Shown: piece after piece, positions 37,967-45,882 of the stretch
Layout of the letters: the number at the start of each line of letters is the position of its first letter
Numbering within the stretch: the first letter of the stretch is position 1
Source: Algibacter pectinivorans
GTDB lineage: Bacteria; Bacteroidota; Bacteroidia; Flavobacteriales; Flavobacteriaceae
DNA length: 64,000 nt
Direction of reading: 5' to 3'
Assembly (NCBI RefSeq): GCF_900112595.1
Contig: NZ_FOMI01000011.1
Location: 22,269-86,268 of the forward strand
Program-made: the position numbers and the translations under genes
The notes under the pieces: model-generated
Database searches by the model: none
Told to the model about the DNA's origin: nothing
What the model saw: only the letters and a program-made list of their open reading frames with translations

Positions 37967-39925
37967 ATGTCTGATATTAATAAACCTGAACAAGTAGACG
38001 GAAACGAAGCTTTAAAACCTAATGACGATTCTACTCCAATAACCGATAATACCAACGAGGAAGTAACCTCTGACACACCCGAAGTTGAAGCTCAAACTTC
38101 CGGCCCGGATCGAAATGATGGAGAAAATCATGACGAGGTCTTAAATGAAATTGAAGACTCCAATGCTGAAGATGCCGAAGACGAGGGTAATAAAGACCGC
38201 CATACTATTGAGGTAAAAGCATACGATACCATGTCGTTAGAAGCTTTAGCTATTGAATTAGAAAAACTCATTAAAAATGAAAAGGTTCAGGCTATTAAAA
38301 CACATGTTGATAGTATTAATGCGGAATTTAAAACAAAATTTGAGGCTTTAGTTGAAGAGAAAAAAGAAGACTTTATAAATGATGGTGGAAACGAGATAGA
38401 TTTTTACTACTCCTCGCCTGTTCAAAAAAGGTTCAAGGAAGCATACAGACAATACCGCAAAAAAGTAAATGACCACTATAAAAGTTTAGAAAAAAACTTA
38501 AAGCAAAATCTAGCAGATAAACTTGAAATTATTGAAGAATTAAAGGGGCTTATTAATGTTGAAGAAAATATAAATACCACCTACAAACACTTTAAAGAAT
38601 TACAAGAACGCTGGAGAAATACAGGTCCTATTCCTAGAGACAAATACAATAATGCATGGAATAGTTACCACCACCATGTCGAGATATTCTACGATTTTTT
38701 AAATATTAATAGAGATTTACGCGATTTAGATTTTAAACACAATCTAGAAAAGAAATTATTAATTATCGAGCGTGCCGAAGAATTAGCCAAAAGTGATGAT
38801 GCTATGCGTGCCTTTAGAGAGTTACAAGAACTTCATAAAATGTGGAAAGAAGAGCTTGGACCAGTATCTAGAGAACATCGCGAAAGTATTTGGGAGCGTT
38901 TTAAAGCGGCAACAAAAACAATTAACGATAAGCGTCAGGTTTATTATAAGGAAATAGATAAGATTTACGAGAAAAATCTAGAACACAAACTAGAGATTAT
39001 TGCAAAAATAGAAGAGATTGCCAAAGAGGAAAATAACTCTCATAATGCATTACAAAAAAGAATTAAAGCCATCGAAGCGCTAAGAGAAGCCTTTTTTAAT
39101 GCAGGGAAAGTGCCAATAAAAGTAAATGAGGCTACCTGGGCAAAATTTAAAGACGCTGTTCGCAGGTTTAACCGACAAAAAAACGCATTTTATAAAAATC
39201 TTAAAAAAGATCAATATAAAAACTTACAGTTAAAACTAGATTTAATTAAAATTGCTGAGGATAATAAGGATAGTGAAGATTTTGAAGCTACTACGCCTTT
39301 AATGAAAAAGATTCAAAGCGATTGGAAAAAAATTGGTCATGTACCAAGAAAAAACAGCGATAAAATCTGGAAACAATTTAAAGCAGCTTGTAATCATTAT
39401 TTCGATAGAATTCATGCCAGCAGAAATGCCGCTAGCCAAGAACAAGTTGATGCCTACAATAAAAAGACCGAATTTATAAGTAGTTTAAACGACTTAGAAT
39501 TACCTGAAGATAAAGAAAAAGGCATCGAACTTATTAAAGAGAAAATTAAAGAGTGGCAAACTATTGGTCGCGTACCAAACGATAAACGTTATATTGATGG
39601 TAAATTTCAAAAATCTATTGATGGCTTGTTAACTAAATTAAAAGTTGACAAAACTGAAGCCGAAATGATTAAATATGAAAACAAACTAGATAGTTTAGTT
39701 GACCCGAACGATACCAGAAATTTAGATAACGAACGTAATTTTATTAGAAAAAGAATAGACGAAGTAAAAGGGCAAATTAATCAATTGGAAAACAACTTGC
39801 AGTTTTTTACTAATGTCGATGACGACAACCCGTTAGTAAAAGAAGTACATACCAATATAAAAAAGCATAAAGAAGAATTAAAAGTTTGGACATCGAAGCT
39901 TAGAAAAATAAAAGAATTGTATTAA
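37967..39925 (+). CDS. DUF349 coiled-coil protein
   Basis: 652 residues, no signal peptide or membrane segment. An acidic, Asp/Glu/Asn-rich and probably disordered N-terminus (about 1-75) is followed by several DUF349 units of about 75 residues (repeating W-x-x-I/T-G-x-V/I-P-R, as in WRNTGPIPRDKYNNAW, WKKIGHVPRKNSDKIWKQF and WQTIGRVPNDKRYIDGKF) and then long helices to the end (about 590-652). DUF349 proteins are conserved in Bacteroidetes with no settled function. The gene has its own promoter and a terminator shared with proA. Confidence 0.9.
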   Translation: MSDINKPEQVDGNEALKPNDDSTPITDNTNEEVTSDTPEVEAQTSGPDRNDGENHDEVLNEIEDSNAEDAEDEGNKDRHTIEVKAYDTMSLEALAIELEKLIKNEKVQAIKTHVDSINAEFKTKFEALVEEKKEDFINDGGNEIDFYYSSPVQKRFKEAYRQYRKKVNDHYKSLEKNLKQNLADKLEIIEELKGLINVEENINTTYKHFKELQERWRNTGPIPRDKYNNAWNSYHHHVEIFYDFLNINRDLRDLDFKHNLEKKLLIIERAEELAKSDDAMRAFRELQELHKMWKEELGPVSREHRESIWERFKAATKTINDKRQVYYKEIDKIYEKNLEHKLEIIAKIEEIAKEENNSHNALQKRIKAIEALREAFFNAGKVPIKVNEATWAKFKDAVRRFNRQKNAFYKNLKKDQYKNLQLKLDLIKIAEDNKDSEDFEATTPLMKKIQSDWKKIGHVPRKNSDKIWKQFKAACNHYFDRIHASRNAASQEQVDAYNKKTEFISSLNDLELPEDKEKGIELIKEKIKEWQTIGRVPNDKRYIDGKFQKSIDGLLTKLKVDKTEAEMIKYENKLDSLVDPNDTRNLDNERNFIRKRIDEVKGQINQLENNLQFFTNVDDDNPLVKEVHTNIKKHKEELKVWTSKLRKIKELY

Positions 39926-39944
39926 AATTCGTTTTTAAATTCAA

Positions 39945-39980
39945 AAAAAGCCTCATAATATCATTATTATGAGGCTTTTT
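39945..39980. terminator. bidirectional terminator between the DUF349 gene and proA
   Basis: A perfect 16-bp stem (AAAAAGCCTCATAATA at 39945-39960 with its complement at 39965-39980), a 4-base loop, and T runs on both strands. The convergent genes stop at 39925 and 39997. Confidence 0.92.
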
Positions 39981-39996
39981 ACTTCTTACTGTTTTA

Positions 39997-41202
39997 TTAT
40001 ACACGAACGTGGCCATCGCCAAACACATAATACTTATTTGTTACCAATTCTTTAAGCCCTAAAGGCCCTCTATGGTGTAATTTATCTGTACTAATAGCCA
40101 ATTCTGCTCCAACACCAATTTGTCCGCCATCGGTAAATCGGGTCGATGCGTTTTGATATACAACGGCACAATCAACCTGTTCCATAAAGGTTTTAGCTTG
40201 AGCTTTTTCTGTGGTCATTATAGTAGCCGAATGCCTTCCAGAAAAGGCATTAATTTTCTCTATAACTTCAGTAATAGAATCTACAGTACCAATACAGCAT
40301 TTCATTTCTAAAAACTCCTGATACCAAATTTGAGTATTGTCAATACTTTGTTCTTCAGGTAACACCGTTTTGGTAACCTCATCTACTAAAACCTGAACTT
40401 GTTTTGCCTTTAAGATGGTGTTTAGTTCCTTTATTTTGTTGCTATAATCCGGAAGCTTACTACTTACTAATATCTTATCAAGAGCATTACAAGCCGAAAT
40501 TTTATCGGTCTTAGCATTTAAAATAACCGCTATGGTCTGTTTCCAATTGGCATGCTCATCCACATACAAAAAGTTATTTCCGCGTCCGCTAACCAAAACT
40601 GCACATTTGGCATGTTCCTTTACAAATTTTATTAACTGCTCACCGCCTCTTGGTACAATTAAATCTAAAGGTTGGGTAGGCTCTTTTAAAAAGGCTTGTG
40701 TTTCTTGCCTATTCATGGTTAACATTTGAATATAATCTGTAGTTAAACCATTATCTTCAAGTGCTTTATGCCATAATTTTACAATAGCTGTATTACTATG
40801 TACAGCCTCTTTTCCGCCTTTAAGTAAAATTTTATTATTCGCTTTAAAAGCAAGTACTGTAGCTTCAACAGTAACATCTGGTCGAGATTCATAAATAATC
40901 ATAATAGTACCAAAAGGTGCTGTTTTATTAATTACTTCCAAACCACTTTGTAAGGTATTTTTACTTATAATTTTATTAACAGGATCGTCCTGTGCTTTTA
41001 CCTCTTTAATTGCAGTAATCATACCTGCAACCTTTTTACTATTTAAAATAAGGCGATCGTACATGGCTTGATCCTCATTATTAAAAGCCTCAATATCTTT
41101 CTTATTCGCTTTTAATAAGGCATCTTGATTTTCCTCTAAAAGGGCAATCATACTTGTTAAAACTTTATTTTTTTTATCTTCTGATAATAATTCCATTTTC
41201 AT
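39997..41202 (-). CDS. proA: gamma-glutamyl phosphate reductase
   Basis: 401 residues from the ATG at 41202, seven bases after the proB stop. A longer frame to 41256 runs into proB and would add an unrelated N-terminus. ProA reduces glutamyl-5-phosphate to glutamate semialdehyde with NADPH, the second step of proline synthesis. Motifs: NKTAPFGTIMIIYESRPDVT; LLKGGKEAVHSN; and the catalytic cysteine in TDKISACNALDKILV. The C-terminal HHRGPLGLKELVTNKYYVFGDGHVR is standard. Last gene of the operon, with a terminator shared with the DUF349 gene. Confidence 0.96.
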   Translation of the reverse strand: MKMELLSEDKKNKVLTSMIALLEENQDALLKANKKDIEAFNNEDQAMYDRLILNSKKVAGMITAIKEVKAQDDPVNKIISKNTLQSGLEVINKTAPFGTIMIIYESRPDVTVEATVLAFKANNKILLKGGKEAVHSNTAIVKLWHKALEDNGLTTDYIQMLTMNRQETQAFLKEPTQPLDLIVPRGGEQLIKFVKEHAKCAVLVSGRGNNFLYVDEHANWKQTIAVILNAKTDKISACNALDKILVSSKLPDYSNKIKELNTILKAKQVQVLVDEVTKTVLPEEQSIDNTQIWYQEFLEMKCCIGTVDSITEVIEKINAFSGRHSATIMTTEKAQAKTFMEQVDCAVVYQNASTRFTDGGQIGVGAELAISTDKLHHRGPLGLKELVTNKYYVFGDGHVRV

Positions 41203-41209
41203 ATTTTTT

Positions 41210-41980
41210 TTACAATGATACTTTGGTACCAACCATTTTTCCGTCCATAATATCAATTATAACATTATCTTTTTTTCCGTTGGCAATAAAGGTTGGAATA
41301 TTATTTGCCGCCGCTTGTTGGGCATAATCGAGTTTCGATCCCATGCCGCCTCTACCTTCGCCATCTTTTTTATTGGAGTCTTTTATATACTTATCCAAAT
41401 CTTCGGTAGGATCTACATTTTTAATTAAATCGCTGTTATCTTCTTCTGGGTGCCCATCGTAAAGGCCATCTATATCGGTTAAAATAATAAGTTTATCGGC
41501 ATTTAATAATTGCGCTATTAAACTCGCTAGCTCATCATTATCAGAAAACATAGACATGGTTACAGACACCGCATCATCTTCATTAGCGACAGGAATAACA
41601 CCTTCTGCAAGTAAGCCTTCACAACAATTAATCATATTTTGTCGATGTACTCCAGGGCTAAAATCGCGTTTTGTAGGCAGCACTTGGGCACACTTTAAAC
41701 CATAATCATGAAAAATATTATAATACAAACGCATCATTCTTGGTTGTCCGATAGCAGAATACACCTGTCTACGTTGTGTTTTGTCTTTTATGTTTGATGT
41801 ACCTAGAACCTCCTTTCCTGCAATTACAGAACCCGAAGACACTAAAATAGTCATAATACCTCTTTCGTGTAATTCGGCTATTTGCTTTACTAAACGCCTT
41901 AAAACAGGTCTTACTATTCTATTATCTCTGTTGGTCATTACATTAGTACCAACTTTTATAACTATTTTTTCTTTATACAT
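41210..41980 (-). CDS. proB: glutamate 5-kinase (short form without PUA domain)
   Basis: 256 residues. It phosphorylates glutamate, the first step of proline synthesis and the usual point of feedback inhibition. The amino-acid kinase fold is complete: VIKVGTNVMTNRDN; ILVSSGSVIAGKEVLG; VPVANEDDAVSV-like loop (IPVANEDDAVSV); LIILTDIDGLYDG; and GRGGMGSKLDYAQQAAANN. The C-terminal PUA domain found in E. coli ProB (367 residues) is absent, as I recall is normal in flavobacteria. It starts one base after the proC stop. Confidence 0.95.
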   Translation of the reverse strand: MYKEKIVIKVGTNVMTNRDNRIVRPVLRRLVKQIAELHERGIMTILVSSGSVIAGKEVLGTSNIKDKTQRRQVYSAIGQPRMMRLYYNIFHDYGLKCAQVLPTKRDFSPGVHRQNMINCCEGLLAEGVIPVANEDDAVSVTMSMFSDNDELASLIAQLLNADKLIILTDIDGLYDGHPEEDNSDLIKNVDPTEDLDKYIKDSNKKDGEGRGGMGSKLDYAQQAAANNIPTFIANGKKDNVIIDIMDGKMVGTKVSL

Positions 41981-41981
41981 T

Positions 41982-42788
41982 TTAGTATTCTTTTCCTAAT
42001 TCTACTGCCCGACTAAATGCCGCAAAAGCAGCTTCTTTAATTAATTCGTTTACATTATTATCTTCCATAGAATCTAATGCAGCTCGTGTTGTTCCACCTT
42101 TTGACGCTACTTTTTCCATCCAAGAGTTTGGCGATAAATTAGATTGATTAAACAGCTCTACGGCACCTGTAAACGTTTGGCTTACCAACACCGTTGAATC
42201 GGTTTTGGAAAATCCCATTTGCATTGCTGCTTCCATCATACTTTGCATAAAGTAAAACACATATGCTGGACCACTTCCTGAAATTCCTGTAGAAGCATCA
42301 ATCAAGTTTTCATTAGATACACGAACAGATTTTCCTGTGGTATCCAATAAACTCTCAACGGTAAGCATTTCAATTCGAGACACCTCTGGCGATGTTACAT
42401 AGGAGGTTAAACCCTTACCAATTTGCGCTGGTAAATTAGGCATAGCTCTAATAACTTTATTTAACCCCGTTATATCTTTTATAGTCGATATGGTTACACC
42501 TGCCATTATAGAAATGATAATTTGCTCGGGCTTAACAAACCCCTTAATAGCTTTAAAAACAGTTTCGGCATGATAAGGTTTTACAGCTATAAAAATGATA
42601 TCGGCCTTTGGAACACAATCACCCAATTCGCTAAAGGCATCAAAGTGTGATATCTGGTTTAAGGCTTCCATTTTCTCTTCAGACTTATCTAAAACCATAA
42701 TGTTTCTCTTTTTTAAGAGTTTAGATTTCGACATGCCTTCTGCATAAGTAAGCCCCATGTTACCCGCTCCAATTACTAGTACTTTCAT
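41982..42788 (-). CDS. proC: pyrroline-5-carboxylate reductase
   Basis: 268 residues, normal length. It makes proline from pyrroline-5-carboxylate. The N-terminal dinucleotide fold has GAGNMG (7-12). The family signature appears as STGISGSGPAYVFYFMQSMMEAA, then TFTGAVEL and SKGGTTRAALDSMEDN at the C-terminus. It is first of the three adjacent proline genes (proC-proB-proA), 27 bases after a 63-codon ORF. Confidence 0.96.
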   Translation of the reverse strand: MKVLVIGAGNMGLTYAEGMSKSKLLKKRNIMVLDKSEEKMEALNQISHFDAFSELGDCVPKADIIFIAVKPYHAETVFKAIKGFVKPEQIIISIMAGVTISTIKDITGLNKVIRAMPNLPAQIGKGLTSYVTSPEVSRIEMLTVESLLDTTGKSVRVSNENLIDASTGISGSGPAYVFYFMQSMMEAAMQMGFSKTDSTVLVSQTFTGAVELFNQSNLSPNSWMEKVASKGGTTRAALDSMEDNNVNELIKEAAFAAFSRAVELGKEY

Positions 42789-42815
42789 TATTTATATATT
42801 TAGTTGATAAAAAAA

Positions 42816-43007
42816 TTAAACAAACAAGAAACAGTCCTTACAGTCTTTAACTTCACCGTAGTAAGTTTCTCTGTATTTATGTAAGGTTTTAATAGGTAAG
42901 CCTAACAAATATTTTTTAACGTATGTTACTTTAGTGGTGAGTTCTCCCATTTTAATACTGTGTCTTTTTTCTACTTTTGTTTCTCTCTTAACTTGAATTA
43001 ATTTCAT
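42816..43007 (-). CDS. small basic protein of unknown function with C-terminal CxxC
   Basis: 63 residues, rich in Lys (opening MKLIQVKRETKVEKRH) and ending CKDCFLFV, so a single CxxC pair. No signal peptide or membrane segment. It lies in tandem with GNAT (17-base gap) and proC (27-base gap), which together with its unbroken frame argues for a real gene of the pro operon. I do not recognise the family. In other flavobacteria, from memory, arginine genes sit between a GNAT gene and proC, so this could be a separate small gene or what remains after loss of such genes. Confidence 0.6.
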   Translation of the reverse strand: MKLIQVKRETKVEKRHSIKMGELTTKVTYVKKYLLGLPIKTLHKYRETYYGEVKDCKDCFLFV

Positions 43008-43024
43008 GTTTAACTTTTAATGAT

Positions 43025-43480
43025 TTATTTGTTTAGAAAGGATAATCTATCCAATCGTAATTCTATATTACGGGCTTTGAACCCTTGTTTTTGGAATAAT
43101 TTTATAACAGGATCGTTAATATTTATATGTATTGAAATTTCTCCGCTACAATAATCAATAGTGTGCTTAATTAATGCTTTAGCAATACCGCTTTGTCTGA
43201 AACCTTGTTTTACAGCAAGATACACAAGAATATTTTCGGATAAATACTCATTCATGCCGGTTCTATTTACTACCACAACACCAAGTATATCATCGTTTTC
43301 TTGCATAATAAAAACATATCCACCAAGTCCAGGTATTTCTTTGGCAGCGTACTTAATTGCCTTTGTAATAGCACTTTTAGAGTCTTTAAACTCACCAGCA
43401 TTTTCGTGTATAAAGTTTGTTATACGATTAATATCCATAAAGGATAGCCTTGTAAAGGCATCGTAGGTTTTAATAGTCAT
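43025..43480 (-). CDS. GNAT-family N-acetyltransferase
   Basis: 151 residues with a full acetyltransferase core: VFIMQENDDILGVVVVNRTG (beta strands), then LVYLAVKQGFRQSGIAKALIKHTIDY, where Q-G-F-R-Q-S-G-I-A is the acetyl-CoA loop. The C-terminus has INDPVIKLFQKQGF. The substrate cannot be told. A similar GNAT gene heads the arginine cluster in other flavobacteria as I remember it, where it may make the N-acyl glutamate; here it heads a group leading into proC-proB-proA. It follows a long leader with several inverted repeats. Confidence 0.85.
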   Translation of the reverse strand: MTIKTYDAFTRLSFMDINRITNFIHENAGEFKDSKSAITKAIKYAAKEIPGLGGYVFIMQENDDILGVVVVNRTGMNEYLSENILVYLAVKQGFRQSGIAKALIKHTIDYCSGEISIHININDPVIKLFQKQGFKARNIELRLDRLSFLNK

Positions 43481-43493
43481 TTAATCCGTATTT

Positions 43494-43518
43494 TAACATC
43501 TAAAAAAAAAAGATGTTA
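43494..43518 (-). promoter_or_regulatory. hairpin just upstream of the GNAT start
   Basis: A perfect 8-bp stem TAACATCT / AGATGTTA with a nine-base homopolymer loop (T on the transcript strand), 13 bases before the GNAT ATG. It could hide or expose the start region. It is not a normal terminator, as the T run is in the loop. Confidence 0.45.
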
Positions 43519-43532
43519 CAGTAAAAAAGTAT

Positions 43533-43611
43533 AACAGGACGTAGGGCTAGTTTTAAGGTAAAAACAGCTCTAGCAATTTGTTATATTAAAGAAATTAGTA
43601 AAACTCCTGTT
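43533..43611 (-). promoter_or_regulatory. nested inverted repeats in the leader of the GNAT/pro operon
   Basis: Outer 7-bp arms AACAGGA (43533-43539) and TCCTGTT (43605-43611) enclose inner arms GCTAG (43546-43550) and CTAGC (43570-43574). On the transcript the two could form a branched leader element between the small peptide ORF and the GNAT gene. Seen directly; any function is inference. Confidence 0.35.
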
Positions 43612-43621
43612 TAAGGATTAC

Positions 43622-43723
43622 TTACGTAGTAGGAGGAATGAATTTATCGGACTGATTTCTAAAAACCAGAAAATTAAAGTTGAAGATTCGTGTATTTCGC
43701 TTTTCATGTATTCCTTTTCCCAT
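43622..43723 (-). CDS. candidate 33-residue leader peptide upstream of the pro operon
   Basis: A short open frame starting MGKGIHEKRN and ending DKFIPPTT before a TAA stop. The ATG lies only 4 bases from the end of a consensus -7 element, so the message would be leaderless or nearly so. The peptide has four Arg and a Pro-Pro pair three residues before its end. A leader peptide ahead of amino-acid genes is a known control arrangement, but no database check was possible, and length alone does not prove coding. Confidence 0.4.
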   Translation of the reverse strand: MGKGIHEKRNTRIFNFNFLVFRNQSDKFIPPTT

Positions 43724-43727
43724 GGTG

Positions 43728-43758
43728 CAAAAATACACAAATAGCCTCTAACCATCAA
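43728..43758 (-). promoter_or_regulatory. promoter of the GNAT/proCBA operon
   Basis: Minus strand: TTG (43756-43758), exactly 20 bases, TATTTTTG (43728-43735). An excellent consensus match. It places the transcription start about 240 bases ahead of the GNAT ATG, which is unusually far for this genome. Confidence 0.75.
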
Positions 43759-43806
43759 ATGTATAGTGTTAAGATAATACCAACAAAACACACTAAAACG
43801 TTATAG

Positions 43807-44583
43807 TTACTGCATTGTTTTGGCTTCTTCCCAAAAAATATCCATTTCGGCAAGTGTCATGTCTTTTAGGGGTTTATTTAAATTTTTGGCTTTTTCCTCT
43901 AAATATTGAAAACGTTTAGAGAATTTTTTATTAGTACGCTCTAAAGCATTTTCTGGATTAATATTTAAAAAACGCGCATAGTTTACTAAGGAAAACATGA
44001 CATCGCCAAACTCGCTTTCCATTTTATCGGCGTCTTTAGCTTTTACTTCTACCTGAAACTCGTTTAACTCCTCCTCTACTTTTTCCCAGACTTGCTCAGG
44101 TTTTTCCCAATCGAAACCAACACCTGCTACTTTTTCTTGAATTCTGTTGGCTTTTACTAATGCTGGTAAACTTTTTGGAACGCCTTCTAAAACACTAGAT
44201 TTCCCTTCTTTAAGTTTTAAGTTTTCCCAGTTGCGTTTTACATCTTCTTCATTTTCAACTTTTACATCGCTATAAATGTGTGGGTGTCTATGTATTAGTT
44301 TATCGCAAATGGTATTACACACATCGGCAATATCAAAATCTTTGGTTTCGCTTCCTATTTTAGCATAAAATACAATGTGTAATAACACATCTCCAAGCTC
44401 TTTTTTAACTTCGTCTAAGTCTTTATCTAGAATGGCATCTCCAAGCTCGTAAGTTTCCTCAATGGTAAGATGGCGTAAGGTTTCCATGGTTTGTTTTTTA
44501 TCCCACGGGCATTGTGCTCGTAACTCGTCCATTATGGTTAATAACCTATCGAATGCTTTTAATTGATTTGCTCTAGAATTCAT
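43807..44583 (-). CDS. mazG: nucleoside triphosphate pyrophosphohydrolase MazG
   Basis: 258 residues, the usual two-domain MazG length. Domain 1 has CPWDKKQTMETLRHLTIEETYELGDAI and ELGDVLLHIVFYAKI (metal-binding E-E-x-x-E and E-x-x-D); domain 2 repeats it as EEELNEFQ and ESEFGDVMFSLVNYARF. It hydrolyses NTPs to NMPs and in E. coli also lowers (p)ppGpp. It is monocistronic; a minus-strand -7 element TATTTTTG is at 44598-44605. Confidence 0.95.
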   Translation of the reverse strand: MNSRANQLKAFDRLLTIMDELRAQCPWDKKQTMETLRHLTIEETYELGDAILDKDLDEVKKELGDVLLHIVFYAKIGSETKDFDIADVCNTICDKLIHRHPHIYSDVKVENEEDVKRNWENLKLKEGKSSVLEGVPKSLPALVKANRIQEKVAGVGFDWEKPEQVWEKVEEELNEFQVEVKAKDADKMESEFGDVMFSLVNYARFLNINPENALERTNKKFSKRFQYLEEKAKNLNKPLKDMTLAEMDIFWEEAKTMQ

Positions 44584-45039
44584 TTTTGATGTTTTTTCAA
44601 AAATACAATTTTGATGTTTTTAAATTAGAAATAATGTGCTCTATATTAGTTTTAGTGATTTTACTTATACTTGACTCCGTTAGAAAAATCAATTAACTTG
44701 GTTTAACGTGGGATATAAAATTTTAAAACGATTTTGATATCTACTTAATATAAACGAACCACTCCAACGAAAATCCAACTCATATTGCAAAATCAAAGCT
44801 AGATAATACCTGCTTCAGGGATTTAAATGCCATCCCATAAAAAAATGGTAGGTTATATTTTAACTTTAAAGTAAATAATTATTGATAACCACATTGCTAG
44901 ATCCTCGAAAAAACTTTTTATAAACGATTTATTTGCTGGCTGTTTGCTACTCAAGTTCTAATTTGTTATAAAACCTCCTTAATATATCACTCTACAATTA
45001 GAATATACCTACAAAACTTTTTGTTTCTATATTATTTTT
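44584..45039. other. AT-rich intergenic stretch with no gene recognised
   Basis: Between the divergent mazG and C1q-like genes. It holds a minus-strand -7 element (44598-44605) flanked by two copies of TTTTGATGTTTTT, and otherwise no open frame, hairpin or repeat I can support. It may include decayed coding sequence, but I cannot show this. Confidence 0.5.
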
Positions 45040-45069
45040 TTGTATATTAATTCTGATATAGTAATTTTG
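45040..45069 (+). promoter_or_regulatory. promoter of the C1q-like secreted protein gene
   Basis: TTG (45040-45042), 19 bases, TAATTTTG (45062-45069). A strong consensus match. The leader is about 55 bases. Confidence 0.72.
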
Positions 45070-45127
45070 CACTGCTAATATAATTCTCTCATATATATAG
45101 TTTTAGTTTAAAAACTTTTAATTAATT

Positions 45128-45799
45128 ATGATGAAGAACGTATTACTTTTTATCCCTCTATTTTGTATTACAAATGGAATATTTGCGCAAATTGGTATAA
45201 ACACAACTTCACCAACCGCAACCTTAGATGTTAATGGAACCTTTAAAATTAGATCGACTATTAAAGAGGTTGATATAGGTGTTATACACGACTCTATTTT
45301 AGTAATATCTAAAACAGGTACTGTTAATACCGTTCCTGCTCCAGATATCATTAATGTTGCCCTTCCTACTGTAGTAAAGGCTTCTTTTACAGGCACAGGA
45401 AATATTAATCACTTATTAAGTATTGGTAGCTCTAAAATAATGTTTGATGATGTAGAGGTTGATAATAATAATGAGTTTGACCCCGCGACCAATACTTTTA
45501 CAGCTAAACAAGACGGCATATACGCCATAAACGCTCAAATAAAACTAAATGCCGTTATTGGCGTAAGTACAGACTTTGGTTTAGGTATTTATAAAAACAA
45601 TGTTTTAATTGCTGAACATCGTTTTACGAGTATCGTGGTTTTGGGCGTTCAGGTATCTTCGCCTATACGATATGTTAGCACGACAGTGGATTTAGTTGCT
45701 ACTGATACTATAGAATTTAGAATAACATCTACGTTACCTAACGTGGATATACTTGGTAGTGATACGGAAAGCTATTGCTCGATTTACCAATTAAGATAA
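45128..45799 (+). CDS. secreted protein with C1q/TNF-like jelly-roll domain
   Basis: 223 residues with a signal peptide (about 1-21, ending IFAQ). The mature N-terminus has IGINTTSPTATLDVNGTFKI, a motif common at the start of flavobacterial surface or fibre proteins. Residues about 80-223 alternate short strands (KQDGIYAINAQIKL, FGLGIYKNNVLIAEHRF, VDLVATDTIEFRI) in the manner of C1q-like domains. There is no T9SS tail, so the final location is uncertain. The start could be either of two adjacent ATG codons. It is a single-gene unit with its own promoter and terminator. Confidence 0.75.
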   Translation: MMKNVLLFIPLFCITNGIFAQIGINTTSPTATLDVNGTFKIRSTIKEVDIGVIHDSILVISKTGTVNTVPAPDIINVALPTVVKASFTGTGNINHLLSIGSSKIMFDDVEVDNNNEFDPATNTFTAKQDGIYAINAQIKLNAVIGVSTDFGLGIYKNNVLIAEHRFTSIVVLGVQVSSPIRYVSTTVDLVATDTIEFRITSTLPNVDILGSDTESYCSIYQLR

Positions 45800-45815
45800 C
45801 AGCATGACTGAAATA

Positions 45816-45852
45816 AAAAAGCCATTTCATTACTTAAATGAAATGGCTTTTT
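45816..45852. terminator. bidirectional terminator between the C1q-like gene and aconitase
   Basis: A perfect 16-bp stem (AAAAAGCCATTTCATT at 45816-45831 with its complement at 45837-45852), loop ACTTA, T runs on both strands. Confidence 0.92.
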
Positions 45853-45882
45853 GCATTAATATTATAATTTGTTATTGCTTAA

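Noticed and set aside
41203-41256. Extended N-terminus of proA reaching into proB.
   Set aside because: The added residues overlap the proB coding end and do not resemble ProA; the ATG at 41202 fits family length.
44584-45127. Gap between mazG and the C1q-like gene, examined for a decayed gene.
   Set aside because: No frame or motif could be followed for more than a few codons on either strand.
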